Shown here piece after piece: positions 8,765 to 20,621 of a stretch of DNA of 64,000 nucleotides. Positions within the stretch are counted from its first letter, which is position 1. Each line of letters starts with the position of its first letter. The notes under the pieces were generated by a model that worked only from the letters and a program-made list of their open reading frames with translations, was not told the origin of the DNA and made no database searches. The stretch is from Smithella sp. (lineage in GTDB: Bacteria; Desulfobacterota; Syntrophia; Syntrophales; Smithellaceae). The position numbers were made by a program, and so were the translations under genes. Location: positions 1-64,000 of the forward strand of contig JAGPFC010000011.1 of assembly GCA_018056685.1 (NCBI GenBank), in the 5' to 3' direction.

Positions 8765-9619
8765 ATGGCACAAAAGAATGTGCTGGGGAAAGGACTGGGT
8801 GCCATCTTTCCTGATCTATTGAACGAAGCCGACAAGAAAAAAAGTATTACCTGCGGCATTGAAGAATTGCGTCCCAATCGTTATCAGCCGCGTAAAATTT
8901 TCAGCGACGACAGACAGAAGGATTTGATTGCTTCTATTAAAAGCAGCGGTATCATACAGCCCATCATTGTCCGCAAGGACCTCCTGGGATATGAAATTAT
9001 CGCCGGTGAACGCCGCTGGAGGGCGGCACAAGCCGCGGGGCTGAAAGATGTCCCCATTATTATTCGTGAAGCAAACGACAGGGAAGCCGCCGAGCTTTCT
9101 CTGATTGAAAATATTCAACGGGAGGAACTTAATCCCATCGAAGAGGCGGACGCTTATGTGACGCTGATGGAAAAATTCGAACTTTCTCAGGAAGACATAT
9201 CACAACGTGTCGGCAAGGACCGTTCCACCATCGCCAATACCATTCGTCTTTTGAAGTTGCCGGAACAGATTAAACAAGCTTTAATGGAAAAAATCATCTC
9301 CGCCGGACATGCCCGCTGCCTGCTGGCGTTGAATTCCACAGAAGAACAAATCGCGGCTTTGCATAACATCATTAAAAAGGATTTAAATGTCCGGGAAACA
9401 GAAAAACTAATTAAAAAATCGAAAAAAGATCCTGCGGAAACAAAACATGTTGTTACGAAAGACCGTTTCCTCAGTGATCTGGAAAAGGCCCTTTCTACAA
9501 AACTCATGGCCCGGGTGCAAATTAACGGCTCTGACAAAAAGGGCTTGATAGAAATCAAATATACATCTATGGATGAGCTCAACCGGCTTTCCGGTTATAT
9601 TCTGGATGAATTGGAATAA
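8765..9619 (+). CDS. parB: Chromosome partitioning protein ParB (Spo0J)
   Basis: 284 residues. N-terminal KGLGAIF box (9-15, ParA-contacting region), RPNRYQPRK at 36-44, the CTP-binding GERRWRA at 81-87 and ENIQR at 115-119, then an HTH around 140-165 (LSQEDISQRVGKDRSTIANTIR, key residues Q, G, S, R). Members bind parS and slide as CTP-dependent clamps. ATG 8765 follows the parA stop with no gap; an AAGGAGG ribosome site lies inside the parA end. A perfect consensus parS at 62591-62606 agrees with a canonical recognition helix. Confidence 0.96.
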   Translation: MAQKNVLGKGLGAIFPDLLNEADKKKSITCGIEELRPNRYQPRKIFSDDRQKDLIASIKSSGIIQPIIVRKDLLGYEIIAGERRWRAAQAAGLKDVPIIIREANDREAAELSLIENIQREELNPIEEADAYVTLMEKFELSQEDISQRVGKDRSTIANTIRLLKLPEQIKQALMEKIISAGHARCLLALNSTEEQIAALHNIIKKDLNVRETEKLIKKSKKDPAETKHVVTKDRFLSDLEKALSTKLMARVQINGSDKKGLIEIKYTSMDELNRLSGYILDELE

Positions 9620-9634
9620 ATGAAATATTTCAGT

Positions 9635-9666
9635 CTATCAACACCTGTGGACAGGCCTGTTGATAA
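9635..9666 (+). promoter_or_regulatory. Palindromic DnaA-box-like element upstream of dnaA
   Basis: An interrupted dyad: CTATCAACA on the plus strand (9635-9643), TTATCAACA on the minus strand (9658-9666), with CTGTCCACA on the minus strand (9646-9654) between them. The last is close to the classical TTATCCACA. The element ends 11 bp before the dnaA ATG, so DnaA binding here would be expected to control its own transcription. The dyad and spacing are seen; the autoregulation is inferred from other bacteria. Confidence 0.5.
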
Positions 9667-9677
9667 AGGTTTTTAAG

Positions 9678-11027
9678 ATGGATGCGTTTTGGGATAAAAC
9701 CAGTAAAATTATTCAGGAAAAGATCAGTAAGCAAAATTTTGATACATGGATAAAACCCATCAAAATCGTGGCGATGGAAGACCAGTGTGTCCAGTTGGCC
9801 GTACCCAATAAATTTTTTAAGGATTGGCTTTTAGATAACTACTGCTCGACGATTAAACAATCGCTGAAAGATGCGTCAGGGCTGGACGTCGATATTGATT
9901 TTGTTCTTTCTAAAAATCAGGAAAGTGCCGCGGAAACTTCACCAAAGCAATCCTCATCGCATAAGGGTCATCCATCCACTGTGATTTCCAAGAGTAAAAG
10001 CACCTCTTTTTTGAATGATAATTATAGTTTTGACAGGTTTGTTGTCGGTTCATGTAATCAGTTCGCCCATGCCGCGTCCGTTGCTGTGGCCAAACAACCG
10101 GCAAAAAACTATAATCCTCTGTTCATTTATGGGGGATCCGGTCTGGGAAAAACACATTTACTAAATGCCATTGGTTTAATGGCCTCCGCAACCCATCCTC
10201 ATATGAACATTATGTATGTTTCGGCGGAAGAATTCATGAATGAAATGGTTAATTCTATCCGATACGACAAAATGCCCAAATTTCGCGAGAAATACCGTAA
10301 TATTAGTTGCTTATTAATGGATGATATTCATTTTCTTGCTGGAAAAGACAGAACACAGGAAGAATTTTTTCACACGTTTAACACCCTGAAGGATTCCGGC
10401 AAGCAGATTGTTGTCAGCAGTGATAAATTTCCAAAGGATATTCCTAACCTGGAAAGCAGACTCCGCTCCCGTTTTGAATGGGGATTGATTGCCGATATTC
10501 AACCACCTGAAATAGAAACAAAAATTGCCATTATCGAGAAAAAGATACAAGAAAATAATATAGAACTACCCAATAATGTCATTCATTATATCGCATCACA
10601 CGTAGAATCCAATATTCGTGAGTTGGAAGGCTTCCTGGTAAGAATTGGCGCTTATTCATCACTGACTGGCCGTGAAATCGATCTGGATCTGGTGAAGGAA
10701 GTTTTAAACAACCTTGTTCATCAGAATACAAAAGGTGAACTCTCTATCGAAGAAATTATGAAAGTTATTTCCGGTAAACTCAATGTAAAAATATCAGACA
10801 TCAAGGCGCATAATAAAAATAAAAATGCTGTTTTTGCTCGTCAAATTGCCATGTATCTGGCTAGAAAACTTACAAATTATTCTTTTCCGGATATCGGTCA
10901 AAAGATCGGGGGACGTGACCATTCCACCGTCATTTACGCCAATAATAAGATATTAAATGGCATTAAATCTGATGCAAAAATAAAAACATTAATCCAGGAA
11001 ATAGAAGATATTTTAACTAACAAATAA
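9678..11027 (+). CDS. dnaA: Chromosomal replication initiator DnaA
   Basis: 449 residues from ATG 9678. The frame opens earlier at TTG 9660, but that codon lies inside the palindrome, and MDAFWDK matches the usual DnaA N-terminus with AAAGG 8 nt upstream. Domain I covers about 1-85, a short linker follows, the AAA+ domain has GGSGLGKTH near 152-160 and LLMDDIHFL, and domain IV ends with the DNA-binding signature GGRDHSTV at 411-418. It opens the origin and regulates its own gene. The box-reading signature looks standard, which makes the TATCAACA variant boxes around it worth testing. Confidence 0.97.
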   Translation: MDAFWDKTSKIIQEKISKQNFDTWIKPIKIVAMEDQCVQLAVPNKFFKDWLLDNYCSTIKQSLKDASGLDVDIDFVLSKNQESAAETSPKQSSSHKGHPSTVISKSKSTSFLNDNYSFDRFVVGSCNQFAHAASVAVAKQPAKNYNPLFIYGGSGLGKTHLLNAIGLMASATHPHMNIMYVSAEEFMNEMVNSIRYDKMPKFREKYRNISCLLMDDIHFLAGKDRTQEEFFHTFNTLKDSGKQIVVSSDKFPKDIPNLESRLRSRFEWGLIADIQPPEIETKIAIIEKKIQENNIELPNNVIHYIASHVESNIRELEGFLVRIGAYSSLTGREIDLDLVKEVLNNLVHQNTKGELSIEEIMKVISGKLNVKISDIKAHNKNKNAVFARQIAMYLARKLTNYSFPDIGQKIGGRDHSTVIYANNKILNGIKSDAKIKTLIQEIEDILTNK

Positions 11028-11183
11028 TAAACTTTTTTATATAGAATATATCAACATATAAAGATTAATTAATATATTAAATTAATTAAGAAAAAGATAA
11101 TTATCAACATATCAACAGGTATTACTAATAATACTAATTAAGAATATATAATAAAATAAGAATAATTATGACAAGGAGGCAGT
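11028..11183 (+). other. Candidate oriC: AT-rich dnaA-dnaN intergenic region with TATCAACA repeats
   Basis: This 156-bp gap is made almost wholly of A and T, including runs such as TTAATTAATATATTAAATTAATTAA (described: an AT-only stretch at 11065-11089). It holds TATCAACA at 11049-11056, TTATCAACA at 11101-11109 and TATCAACA at 11110-11117, all on the plus strand. The last two overlap in tandem and end in AGG, as does the box before dnaA. AT-rich unwinding DNA plus DnaA boxes beside dnaA is the usual bacterial oriC layout. An AAGGAGG ribosome site for dnaN lies at the right end. Origin function is inferred. Confidence 0.5.
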
Positions 11184-12293
11184 ATGGAATTTAAAATAAG
11201 CAGAGACACCTTTCTTGACGGTATTCAGAAAACTTTAGGTATTGTTGAGAAGAAAACAACCATACCTATTTTAAATAATATTCTTTTAAAAGCCGATGCT
11301 AATAAAATTAAAATCATAGCAACAGACAGGGAAATCATTTTAATTTCTGATTATGATGCTGAAGTTCTTGAAAAAGGAGAAATTACGGTTTCGGCGAAAA
11401 AATTATATGAAATGATCAGAGAGATTCAGGGAGAAAACATTACATTTGTTCAAAAAAATAATATTGTCAAAATATCTGCGCAGCGGGCTTTCTATAAAAT
11501 ACCGGGGTTGCCGGCGGAGGATTTTCCAAGCATTACAGATGATCAGGATATGATGCTTCATAAATTAGAAGGCAGTATTATTAAAGATTTAATTAATAAA
11601 ACATCATTTGCGATGGCGACGGATGAAACCCGAAAAAACTTGAATGGTGTTTTATTGGAAGAAGGAATGGATGGTGTGAACCATTTACTCAGAATGGTGG
11701 CGACAGACGGACATCGACTGGCTTTAGCAAAGAGTTTAACGCCGGGGCATTTTTTTAAAGCGGGAAAAGGAGTGATTATTCCCCGTAAAGGATTAATGGA
11801 AATTAAGAAAATTATTGATGAAAATGAAGATTTAAAAATCGGTTTGCACAAAAATATGTTTATTCTGCAAACAAAAAATACAATTTTGAAAGTCAGCCTG
11901 GTTGATGCCGATTATCCGGATTATAAAAAAGTTATTCCCGCTGAAAAGGGGATTATTGTGACTTTGGAAAGAGAATCTTTCCTGCATGCCTTAAGGCGAA
12001 TGAGTGTTGTATCTTCTGAAAGATACGGTGGGGTCATTCTTTCTTTTACCAAAGGGAAATTGACGTTGAATTCCACAAATCTGGATGTTGGCGAAGCAAC
12101 GGAGGAAATTGATATTGATTATGATGGGGAAGCCATTGATAGTGGATTTAATGTAAATTATTTAATTGATGCCATATCGGTGGTGAATAAAGAGAATATT
12201 GTTTTTGAAGTAGGCATGGGATTAAAACCTTCCATGATTAAACAGGCTGATGATGATAATTATTTATGCATCGTGATGCCCCTGAAAATATAG
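11184..12293 (+). CDS. dnaN: DNA polymerase III beta sliding clamp
   Basis: 369 residues, standard length. Three clamp domains are apparent; typical segments include LEKGEITVSAKKLYEMIRE near 61, MVATDGHRLALA near 172 and the C-terminal end YLCIVMPLKI. The ring dimer tethers replicative polymerase to DNA and recruits repair and Hda-type factors. A perfect AAGGAGG ribosome site precedes ATG 11184. It follows the candidate origin and is 27 bp from gyrB; recF, usual in this position, is absent. Confidence 0.97.
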   Translation: MEFKISRDTFLDGIQKTLGIVEKKTTIPILNNILLKADANKIKIIATDREIILISDYDAEVLEKGEITVSAKKLYEMIREIQGENITFVQKNNIVKISAQRAFYKIPGLPAEDFPSITDDQDMMLHKLEGSIIKDLINKTSFAMATDETRKNLNGVLLEEGMDGVNHLLRMVATDGHRLALAKSLTPGHFFKAGKGVIIPRKGLMEIKKIIDENEDLKIGLHKNMFILQTKNTILKVSLVDADYPDYKKVIPAEKGIIVTLERESFLHALRRMSVVSSERYGGVILSFTKGKLTLNSTNLDVGEATEEIDIDYDGEAIDSGFNVNYLIDAISVVNKENIVFEVGMGLKPSMIKQADDDNYLCIVMPLKI

Positions 12294-12311
12294 TTACGGA
12301 GAGGAAGTTGA

Positions 12312-14726
<2,415 letters not shown>

Positions 14727-14814
14727 GCAGAGCGGGATTAGTACCTTAGAAAAAAATATGATTAGTAACCGTGCCATCTGTAGGCCGGTTTTCTTATAGA
14801 GAGGAAGGAATAAC

Positions 14815-17319
14815 ATGGATCGTGATATCCACCACAAGCAAACCCTGGTGAATATAGAAGATGAAATGAAAAAATCGTACATGGATTACGCCATGAGCGT
14901 CATCATCGGCCGCGCCATTCCCGATGTGCGCGACGGCCTCAAGCCGGTTCATCGCCGGATTTTGTATGCCATGTATGAAATGGGCAACCGCCATAACAAA
15001 CCTTACAAAAAATCAGCCCGTATCGTCGGCGATATCATGGGTAAATATCACCCGCACGGCGACGCGGCGATTTACGATACATTGGTGCGTATGGCACAGG
15101 ATTTCTCCCTGCGCTATATGCTGGTGGACGGACAGGGTAACTTCGGCTCCATTGACGGCGACCCGCCCGCGGCGATGCGTTACACGGAAAGCCGTCTGGC
15201 GCGCATATCCGATGAAGTGCTGGCCGACTTGGAAAAGGACACGGTTGATTTTGTTCCCAACTACGATGAATCGCTGACGGAGCCGTCCTTGCTAGCATCG
15301 CGGATTCCGCTTTTGCTGCTCAACGGCACGTCCGGTATTGCTGTCGGCATGGCGACCAATATTCCGCCGCACAATCTGAAGGAAGTGGTCAACGGCCTCA
15401 TCGCCTGTATTAAAAATCCCGATATCACCATTGAACAGTTGATGCGTCATATTCCGGGGCCGGATTTTCCCACCGCCGGTTTTATCAACGGCCGCGAAGG
15501 CATTGTCGAGGCCTACAAAACCGGACGCGGCATTATCAAGACCCGGGCGCGCGCACTGATTGAAAAGAACGGCCGCACCGACAAGGAAACCATTGTCATC
15601 ACGGAAATTCCCTATCTGGTCAACAAAGCCGCGTTGATTGAAAAAATATCGGAGCTGGTGCGCGACAAGAAAATCTCCGGCATAGCGGATCTGCGGGACG
15701 AATCCGACCGCGACGGCATCCGCATCGTGATTGATTTGAAACGCGATGAAAACTCCGCCATCATTCTCAATCAGCTCTACAAGTTCACGCAGATGGAAAG
15801 CTCGTTCGGCATTATCATGCTCGCGATATGCGACGGCCGTCCGCAGGTTTTCAACCTCAAGGAAGTCCTCGAAAAGTTCATCAGCTTCCGCCGCGACGTT
15901 GTCGTGCGCCGCACCCGGTTCGACCTGGCGCGCGCCAAGGAACGGGCGCACATTTTGGAAGGCCTGATTATTGCGCTTAACAATATCGACGCGATTATCA
16001 AGGTCATCAAGGCGTCGAAAACACCGGCCGAAGCCTCCACGCAGTTATGCGCCAAGTTCAAGCTGTCGGAAATTCAGGCCAAAGCCATTCTGGATATGAG
16101 ACTCCAGCGCCTGACCGGCCTGGAACGCGCGAAGATTGACGAAGAATACGCCGAGGTAACGAAACTCATCGCTTATCTGCAGGGAATTCTGGATGATCCG
16201 CAAAAGGTCCTGCAGGTCATCATTGATGAACTCAATGAAATCAAGGAAAAATACGGCGACGAACGTCGCACGGAAATTGTCGCCAGTACCGAAGACATCA
16301 ATATCGAAGACATGATTGTGGAGGAAGATGTTGTTGTCACGATATCGCATGCCGGTTACATCAAGCGAAACGCCGTCAGCCTCTATAAGAGTCAGCACCG
16401 CGGCGGCCGCGGCAAAGTCGGCATGGGCACCAAGGAAGAAGATTTTGTCGAAAAAATCTTCATCGCCTCCACGCATAATTATCTGCTTATCTTTACCAGC
16501 GCCGGCAAGGTTTACTGGCTCAAGGTCTATCAGATTCCGCAGGCCGGACGCGCCGCCAAGGGCAAGGCCATTGTCAATCTGATTAACCTTGCTCCGGGTG
16601 AAAAAGTCATGGCAACGCTGCCGGTACGGGAATTTGTGGAAGGCAAGTTTATTGTCATGGTGACCAAGAAAGGCACTATCAAGAAAACGGAACTCACCGC
16701 TTATGCCAATCCGCGCTCCGGCGGCATCATCGCCATTTCCATCGACGAGGGCGATGAACTCGTTGAAGTGCAGTTGACAATGGGCAATCAGGACGTCTTT
16801 ATCGCGACCCGGCAGGGCATGGCTATCCGCTTCAAGGAAGACGACGTGCGCGACATGGGCCGAACCGCCCGCGGCGTGCGCGGTATCAGTCTGGACGAAG
16901 GCGATGAAGTCATCGGCATGGATATCCCAGCCCAGAACACGTTCATGCTCACAGTTTCCGAAAACGGTTACGGCAAATGCACGCCCGTGGACGAATACCG
17001 CGTCCAGTCGCGCGGCGGCAAGGGCACGATTAATCTGAAGACCGTCGAGAAAGTCGGCAACGTCTCCGGCGTTTTGCAGGTTGTCCCAGAAGACCACGTC
17101 ATGCTCATCAGCAATGCCGGCAAGGTCATCAGGCTTAAGGTTCAGGAGATTCCGGTCAATCACCGTGTCACCCAGGGTGTCCGGCTGATTGAATTGGAAC
17201 CCGAAGAAAAACTGGTCGGCGTCGCCCGCACCACATCGGATTCCGAAAGCCGCGATGACGGCAACGGCGATGATGAAACCGACGGCGCTGCTGAAGACAA
17301 CGGAACAGCGGAAGAATAA
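14815..17319 (+). CDS. gyrA: DNA gyrase subunit A
   Basis: 834 residues. Catalytic tyrosine Y123 in AAMRYTESR (E. coli Y122). The quinolone region reads [10 protein letters not shown] with alanine at 84 (E. coli Ser83) and the aspartate at 88 kept. The GyrA box at 527-533 is QHRGGRG, one residue off the QRRGGRG consensus, which still marks a wrapping gyrase rather than Topo IV. Six beta-pinwheel repeats follow, then a very acidic Asp/Glu-rich tail of about 25 residues. GAGGAAGG precedes ATG 14815. The gene is markedly more GC-rich than dnaA-dnaN. Confidence 0.97.
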   Translation: MDRDIHHKQTLVNIEDEMKKSYMDYAMSVIIGRAIPDVRDGLKPVHRRILYAMYEMGNRHNKPYKKSARIVGDIMGKYHPHGDAAIYDTLVRMAQDFSLRYMLVDGQGNFGSIDGDPPAAMRYTESRLARISDEVLADLEKDTVDFVPNYDESLTEPSLLASRIPLLLLNGTSGIAVGMATNIPPHNLKEVVNGLIACIKNPDITIEQLMRHIPGPDFPTAGFINGREGIVEAYKTGRGIIKTRARALIEKNGRTDKETIVITEIPYLVNKAALIEKISELVRDKKISGIADLRDESDRDGIRIVIDLKRDENSAIILNQLYKFTQMESSFGIIMLAICDGRPQVFNLKEVLEKFISFRRDVVVRRTRFDLARAKERAHILEGLIIALNNIDAIIKVIKASKTPAEASTQLCAKFKLSEIQAKAILDMRLQRLTGLERAKIDEEYAEVTKLIAYLQGILDDPQKVLQVIIDELNEIKEKYGDERRTEIVASTEDINIEDMIVEEDVVVTISHAGYIKRNAVSLYKSQHRGGRGKVGMGTKEEDFVEKIFIASTHNYLLIFTSAGKVYWLKVYQIPQAGRAAKGKAIVNLINLAPGEKVMATLPVREFVEGKFIVMVTKKGTIKKTELTAYANPRSGGIIAISIDEGDELVEVQLTMGNQDVFIATRQGMAIRFKEDDVRDMGRTARGVRGISLDEGDEVIGMDIPAQNTFMLTVSENGYGKCTPVDEYRVQSRGGKGTINLKTVEKVGNVSGVLQVVPEDHVMLISNAGKVIRLKVQEIPVNHRVTQGVRLIELEPEEKLVGVARTTSDSESRDDGNGDDETDGAAEDNGTAEE

Positions 17320-17414
17320 AGTTTTTTGTCAACAGTCCACCGACCTATATGAACACTGTTGGATGAATTATACAATAATAGTAATTCGAGCTTATACATG
17401 TTAGAATTATAAAT

Positions 17415-18278
17415 ATGAGAACAGTAGAGAGCACAATAAAACAAGGTGATTGCTTAGACGTTTTATTGGATTATCCTGACAATTTTTTTGACCTTATTGT
17501 AACATCACCACCGTATGCAGATTGCAGAGCTAAAACGTACGGAGGTATAGCACCCGATTCCTATGTTGAATGGTTTCTTCCGCGAAGCGAACAATTTCTA
17601 AGAGTCCTGAAACCCACGGGAACATTTATTCTCAATATTAAAGAAAAAGTTGTTAATGGAGAACGACATACGTATGTCATTGAATTGATACTATCACTTA
17701 GGCAACAAGGATGGTTATGGACCGAAGAATTTGTCTGGCATAAAAAGAATTGTCATCCGGGGAAATGGCCCAATCGTTTTCGAGATGCATGGGAACGTTG
17801 TCTCCAATTCAACAAAACCCGTCAATTCCAAATGTATCAGGACACGGTAATGGTGCCCATGGGTGACTGGGCAAAGACACGATTGCGAAAACTTGGTTCT
17901 AATGATGTAATACGTTTTAATTCTCAAGTTGGCAGTGGCTTCGGGAAAAATATTGCAAATTGGGTGGGGCGAGACAAGGCGTATCCTTCAAACGTATTGC
18001 ATCTGGCAACGGAGACAGGAAACAAGAATCACAGTGCCACATTTCCCCGTTCGCTTCCAGAATGGTTTATAAAACTTTTTACTCAAGAAGATGATTGGGT
18101 CTTAGATCCTTTTGTGGGTTGTGGGACAACATGCGAAGTGGCTCAGCTCCTTGGAAGAAATTCGGTCGGCATTGATGTTGTAGAACAATACGTTGCTATT
18201 GCAAAAGAGAAAGTATCTGAAAAACAAATATTGCTGTGTGAAGAGAGAGCCCGCTATGATGCAAGTCGAAAAAAATGA
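17415..18278 (+). CDS. Type II DNA methyltransferase (beta-class, likely N4-cytosine or N6-adenine)
   Basis: 287 residues. The catalytic motif TSPPY at 30-34 comes first and the SAM-binding DPFVGCGTT at about 231-239 comes last, the beta-class order; SPPY is more frequent in N4-cytosine enzymes. A variable target-recognition region lies between. The start ATG 17415 has no ribosome site; TAGAAT ends 7 nt upstream, so the message may be nearly leaderless. It overlaps the restriction endonuclease by 23 bp, so this is a two-gene R-M system. AT-rich base use against the neighbouring gyrA suggests transfer. The recognition sequence cannot be read from the protein. Confidence 0.85.
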   Translation: MRTVESTIKQGDCLDVLLDYPDNFFDLIVTSPPYADCRAKTYGGIAPDSYVEWFLPRSEQFLRVLKPTGTFILNIKEKVVNGERHTYVIELILSLRQQGWLWTEEFVWHKKNCHPGKWPNRFRDAWERCLQFNKTRQFQMYQDTVMVPMGDWAKTRLRKLGSNDVIRFNSQVGSGFGKNIANWVGRDKAYPSNVLHLATETGNKNHSATFPRSLPEWFIKLFTQEDDWVLDPFVGCGTTCEVAQLLGRNSVGIDVVEQYVAIAKEKVSEKQILLCEERARYDASRKK

Positions 18279-18999
18279 AATTATAAAGTTCATTGAACCT
18301 GGTATTCAAAATTTTCATAAGAGAAGATTGGACAATCTTTCCGGTCTCAAACTGAATAAAATTCTTGTTAGAAAAAACCCCTATCTGTTTCGAGCCAAAA
18401 ATCAAAACACTGCCCAAGATTTAGTCAAAACAATTCTTGATGCACATCTTTCTTCGCAAGAAGAAGGAATTTTTGGCGGTTTTCTTGAAGAGTTGGCGGT
18501 ATTTATTTGCGGTAAAGTGTACGGAGGTAAAAAATCATCATCGGAGGGGATTGATCTCGAATTTTACAAAGACAATATCACCTTTATTGTTTCAATCAAA
18601 TCCGGGCCGAATTGGGGTAACAGCCGTCAAATTGCTCGCATGAAAGATGATTTTAAACGTGCAAAGCGTATTCTTGGTACCAATACATCAGCCCTAAAGG
18701 TTATAGCTGTTAACGGATGTTGTTATGGAAAGGATAACAAACCCGATAAAGGTGATTATTTAAAACTATGCGGTCAAAGATTTTGGGAGTTTATATCGGG
18801 AGATGAAAACCTCTATACTGAAATCATTGAACCTTTAGGGTACAAAGCAAAAGAAAAGAATGAGGAATTTGCCGAAGAATATTCAAAAGTAATCAACAAA
18901 TTTACTTTGGAATTTGCCATAGAATATTGCGATAAAAGCGGGTCGATTTTATGGAAAAAGCTTGTAAAATTTAATTCAGGCAAAGAATCAAAAAACTAA
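18256..18999 (+). CDS. Type II restriction endonuclease (PmeII-like)
   Basis: 247 residues from ATG 18256, chosen over an upstream ATG 18193 because a GAGAGAG site lies just before it. The core reads FRAKN, LLDAHLSSQEEGIFG-type helix, KVYGGKKSSSEGIDLEF and VSIKSGPNWGNS; GID...SIK is the likely metal/catalytic pair of a PD-(D/E)XK-like fold with Ser replacing the usual acid before X-K. I recall this pattern from the PmeII family of restriction enzymes. It would cut DNA lacking the modification made by the upstream gene. The C-terminus is lysine-rich. Family assignment is from memory of conserved segments, not a search. Confidence 0.75.
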   Translation: MMQVEKNEIIKFIEPGIQNFHKRRLDNLSGLKLNKILVRKNPYLFRAKNQNTAQDLVKTILDAHLSSQEEGIFGGFLEELAVFICGKVYGGKKSSSEGIDLEFYKDNITFIVSIKSGPNWGNSRQIARMKDDFKRAKRILGTNTSALKVIAVNGCCYGKDNKPDKGDYLKLCGQRFWEFISGDENLYTEIIEPLGYKAKEKNEEFAEEYSKVINKFTLEFAIEYCDKSGSILWKKLVKFNSGKESKN

Positions 19000-19182
19000 A
19001 TGAGCCCCACTTGTTTTACTTGCAAGTTAATAAAAAGCACATTTTTTTATCAATCCTGCTTTATAAATCTGATTCTAGGGACATAACACTTAATTGAGTC
19101 GCAGACCATGGTAGCAAGAATTCATATAAACAATGTTTGGCAGTGACTGAATCTATTCACACCCGAAAGGAAACTATTTGCA

Positions 19183-19929
19183 ATGGATATTCCACGAATT
19201 TTCAACATCACGGAGAGTGCTCACCGCATCCATAATCCGTTCACACCCGACAAGTTTGCCACTCTCGGTGAGGCGCTGCGTCTGGAAAAGGGAGCCAAAG
19301 TGCTGGACCTCGGCAGCGGTTCGGGGGAGATGCTATGCACCTGGGCGCGCGATTACGGTATCACCGGCACCGGCGTTGACATGAGTGAGCTGTTCACCGG
19401 GCAGGCGAAACGCCGCGCTGAAGAACTCGGCGTTGCCGATCGTGTCAAATTCATCCATGACGATGCCGCAGGTTTCGTCTCTGACGAAAAGGTTGATGTG
19501 GCCGCCTGTGTCGGTGCCACGTGGATCGGCGGCGGTTTCGTCGGCACGATCGAGCTATTGGCGCGAAGTCTTCGCCTCGGAGGAATCATCCTCATCGGCG
19601 AGCCCTTCTGGCGGCAGTTACCGCCTACGGAAGATGTTGCCAAGGGGTGTCTTGCCCATTCGATGTCCGACTTTCTCATGCTTCCGGAACTTCTCGCGTC
19701 TTTCGGCCGTCTCGGCTACGACGTCGTAGAAATGGTTTTGGCTAACCAGGACGGCTGGGACAGATACGAAGCGGCCAAATGGCTTACCATGCGCCGATGG
19801 CTTGAGGCTAATCCCGATGACGAGTTAGCCCAGGAGGTTCGAGCCCAACTGACCTCGGAACCCGTGCGCTACGCCACGTACACGCGCGAATACGTGGGCT
19901 GGGGTGTGTTCGCGCTGATGTCGCGATGA
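19183..19929 (+). CDS. Class I SAM-dependent methyltransferase, GC-rich
   Basis: 248 residues. SAM-binding motif LDLGSGSGE at 41-49 with an acidic GVDMSE after strand 2 at about 67; no further domain is recognisable. The substrate is unknown; small-molecule methyltransferases of this shape are common. An AAAGGAA site lies about 11 nt before ATG 19183. Its GC content is clearly higher than that of the R-M genes before it, so it likely has a different history from its neighbours in this accessory block. Confidence 0.75.
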   Translation: MDIPRIFNITESAHRIHNPFTPDKFATLGEALRLEKGAKVLDLGSGSGEMLCTWARDYGITGTGVDMSELFTGQAKRRAEELGVADRVKFIHDDAAGFVSDEKVDVAACVGATWIGGGFVGTIELLARSLRLGGIILIGEPFWRQLPPTEDVAKGCLAHSMSDFLMLPELLASFGRLGYDVVEMVLANQDGWDRYEAAKWLTMRRWLEANPDDELAQEVRAQLTSEPVRYATYTREYVGWGVFALMSR

Positions 19930-19955
19930 TAAGAAGACTTTTGTAGATTTATTTT

Positions 19956-20261
19956 TTATGCCGCTTTTTTCGATTTGCCGGATCGGGCGTGTAATTTTAT
20001 TCCCAAGGCATCGACAACTTTCAAAATTGTTGATAATTCGGGGTTGCCTTCCGCTGACAAGGCTTTATATAAACTTTCCCGCCCCATACCGGTCTTTTGG
20101 GCAATCTGAGTCATGCCTTTGGCTCTGGCAATATCACCGAGCGCAGCAGCTATTAATTTAGGATCGTTTTCTTCCAGTGCTGCTTCCAGATACGCTTCGA
20201 TGTCGTCTTGTGTTTTTAAGTGTTCAGCCGCATCCCAGGAACTGGTTTTTACTTTTTTCAT
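19956..20261 (-). CDS. Antitoxin, HI1420-type (HTH) of toxin-antitoxin pair
   Basis: 101 residues. Central helix-turn-helix (MTQIAQKTGMGRESLYKAL, residues about 50-68) and the ending TILKVVDALGIKLH match the HI1420/addiction-module antidote family. It begins 3 bp after the toxin stop, toxin first as in HigBA-like operons. The protein should neutralise the toxin and repress the shared promoter. The basic tail (SGKSKKAA) is likely disordered. Confidence 0.88.
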   Translation of the reverse strand: MKKVKTSSWDAAEHLKTQDDIEAYLEAALEENDPKLIAAALGDIARAKGMTQIAQKTGMGRESLYKALSAEGNPELSTILKVVDALGIKLHARSGKSKKAA

Positions 20262-20264
20262 ATT

Positions 20265-20561
20265 TCACACCTCGATTTCATGGACAAGTTCTTTTGCCTT
20301 TTTGATGTCGCTTGCCTGAGTTGTTTTATCGCCGCCAGCAAGAAGTATAATAAACAATGCGCCCTTTCTCGTGAAGTACACACGGTAACCGGGGCCATAA
20401 TCAATTCTTAATTCCGAAACGCCTTCACCCAATGCTTTGACATCGCCGGGATTGCCCAAGGATAACCTGCGAATACGAATATCAATCCGGGCGCGGGCAT
20501 TTCTGTCTTTGAGTTTATCAAACCACTTACGGTAATCTTCCGTCTGGCGGATTTCTATCAT
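20265..20561 (-). CDS. RelE/ParE-family toxin, HI1419-type
   Basis: 98 residues from ATG 20561 (MIEIRQTEDY), the normal length for this family; the frame stays open to 20645 but the extra 28 residues are not family-like and overlap the promoter. LRIDYGPGYRVYF and LLAGGDKTTQ...DIKKAKEL are the HI1419 addiction-killer hallmarks; relatives are ribosome-dependent mRNA interferases. No ribosome site precedes the start, and the -10 hexamer ends 6 nt upstream, consistent with a leaderless message. Confidence 0.88.
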   Translation of the reverse strand: MIEIRQTEDYRKWFDKLKDRNARARIDIRIRRLSLGNPGDVKALGEGVSELRIDYGPGYRVYFTRKGALFIILLAGGDKTTQASDIKKAKELVHEIEV

Positions 20562-20567
20562 GGCACT

Positions 20568-20596
20568 ACTGTATTTTATAGGATACATTTTGTCAA
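20568..20596 (-). promoter_or_regulatory. Promoter of toxin-antitoxin operon
   Basis: Minus strand: perfect TTGACA (20591-20596), 17-bp spacer, TACAGT (20568-20573). Only six bases separate the -10 from the toxin ATG, so transcription should begin at or within a base or two of the start codon. Confidence 0.5.
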
Positions 20597-20621
20597 GGGG
20601 TGAAATTGAGACTAAACGATA

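Noticed and set aside
9660-9677. TTG 9660 as the dnaA start
   Set aside because: It lies within the DnaA-box palindrome; ATG 9678 has a ribosome site and gives the standard N-terminus.
16045-17163. 372-codon open frame antisense to gyrA
   Set aside because: It mirrors gyrA codon by codon in a GC-rich gene; the protein is low-complexity, without domain motifs or ribosome site.
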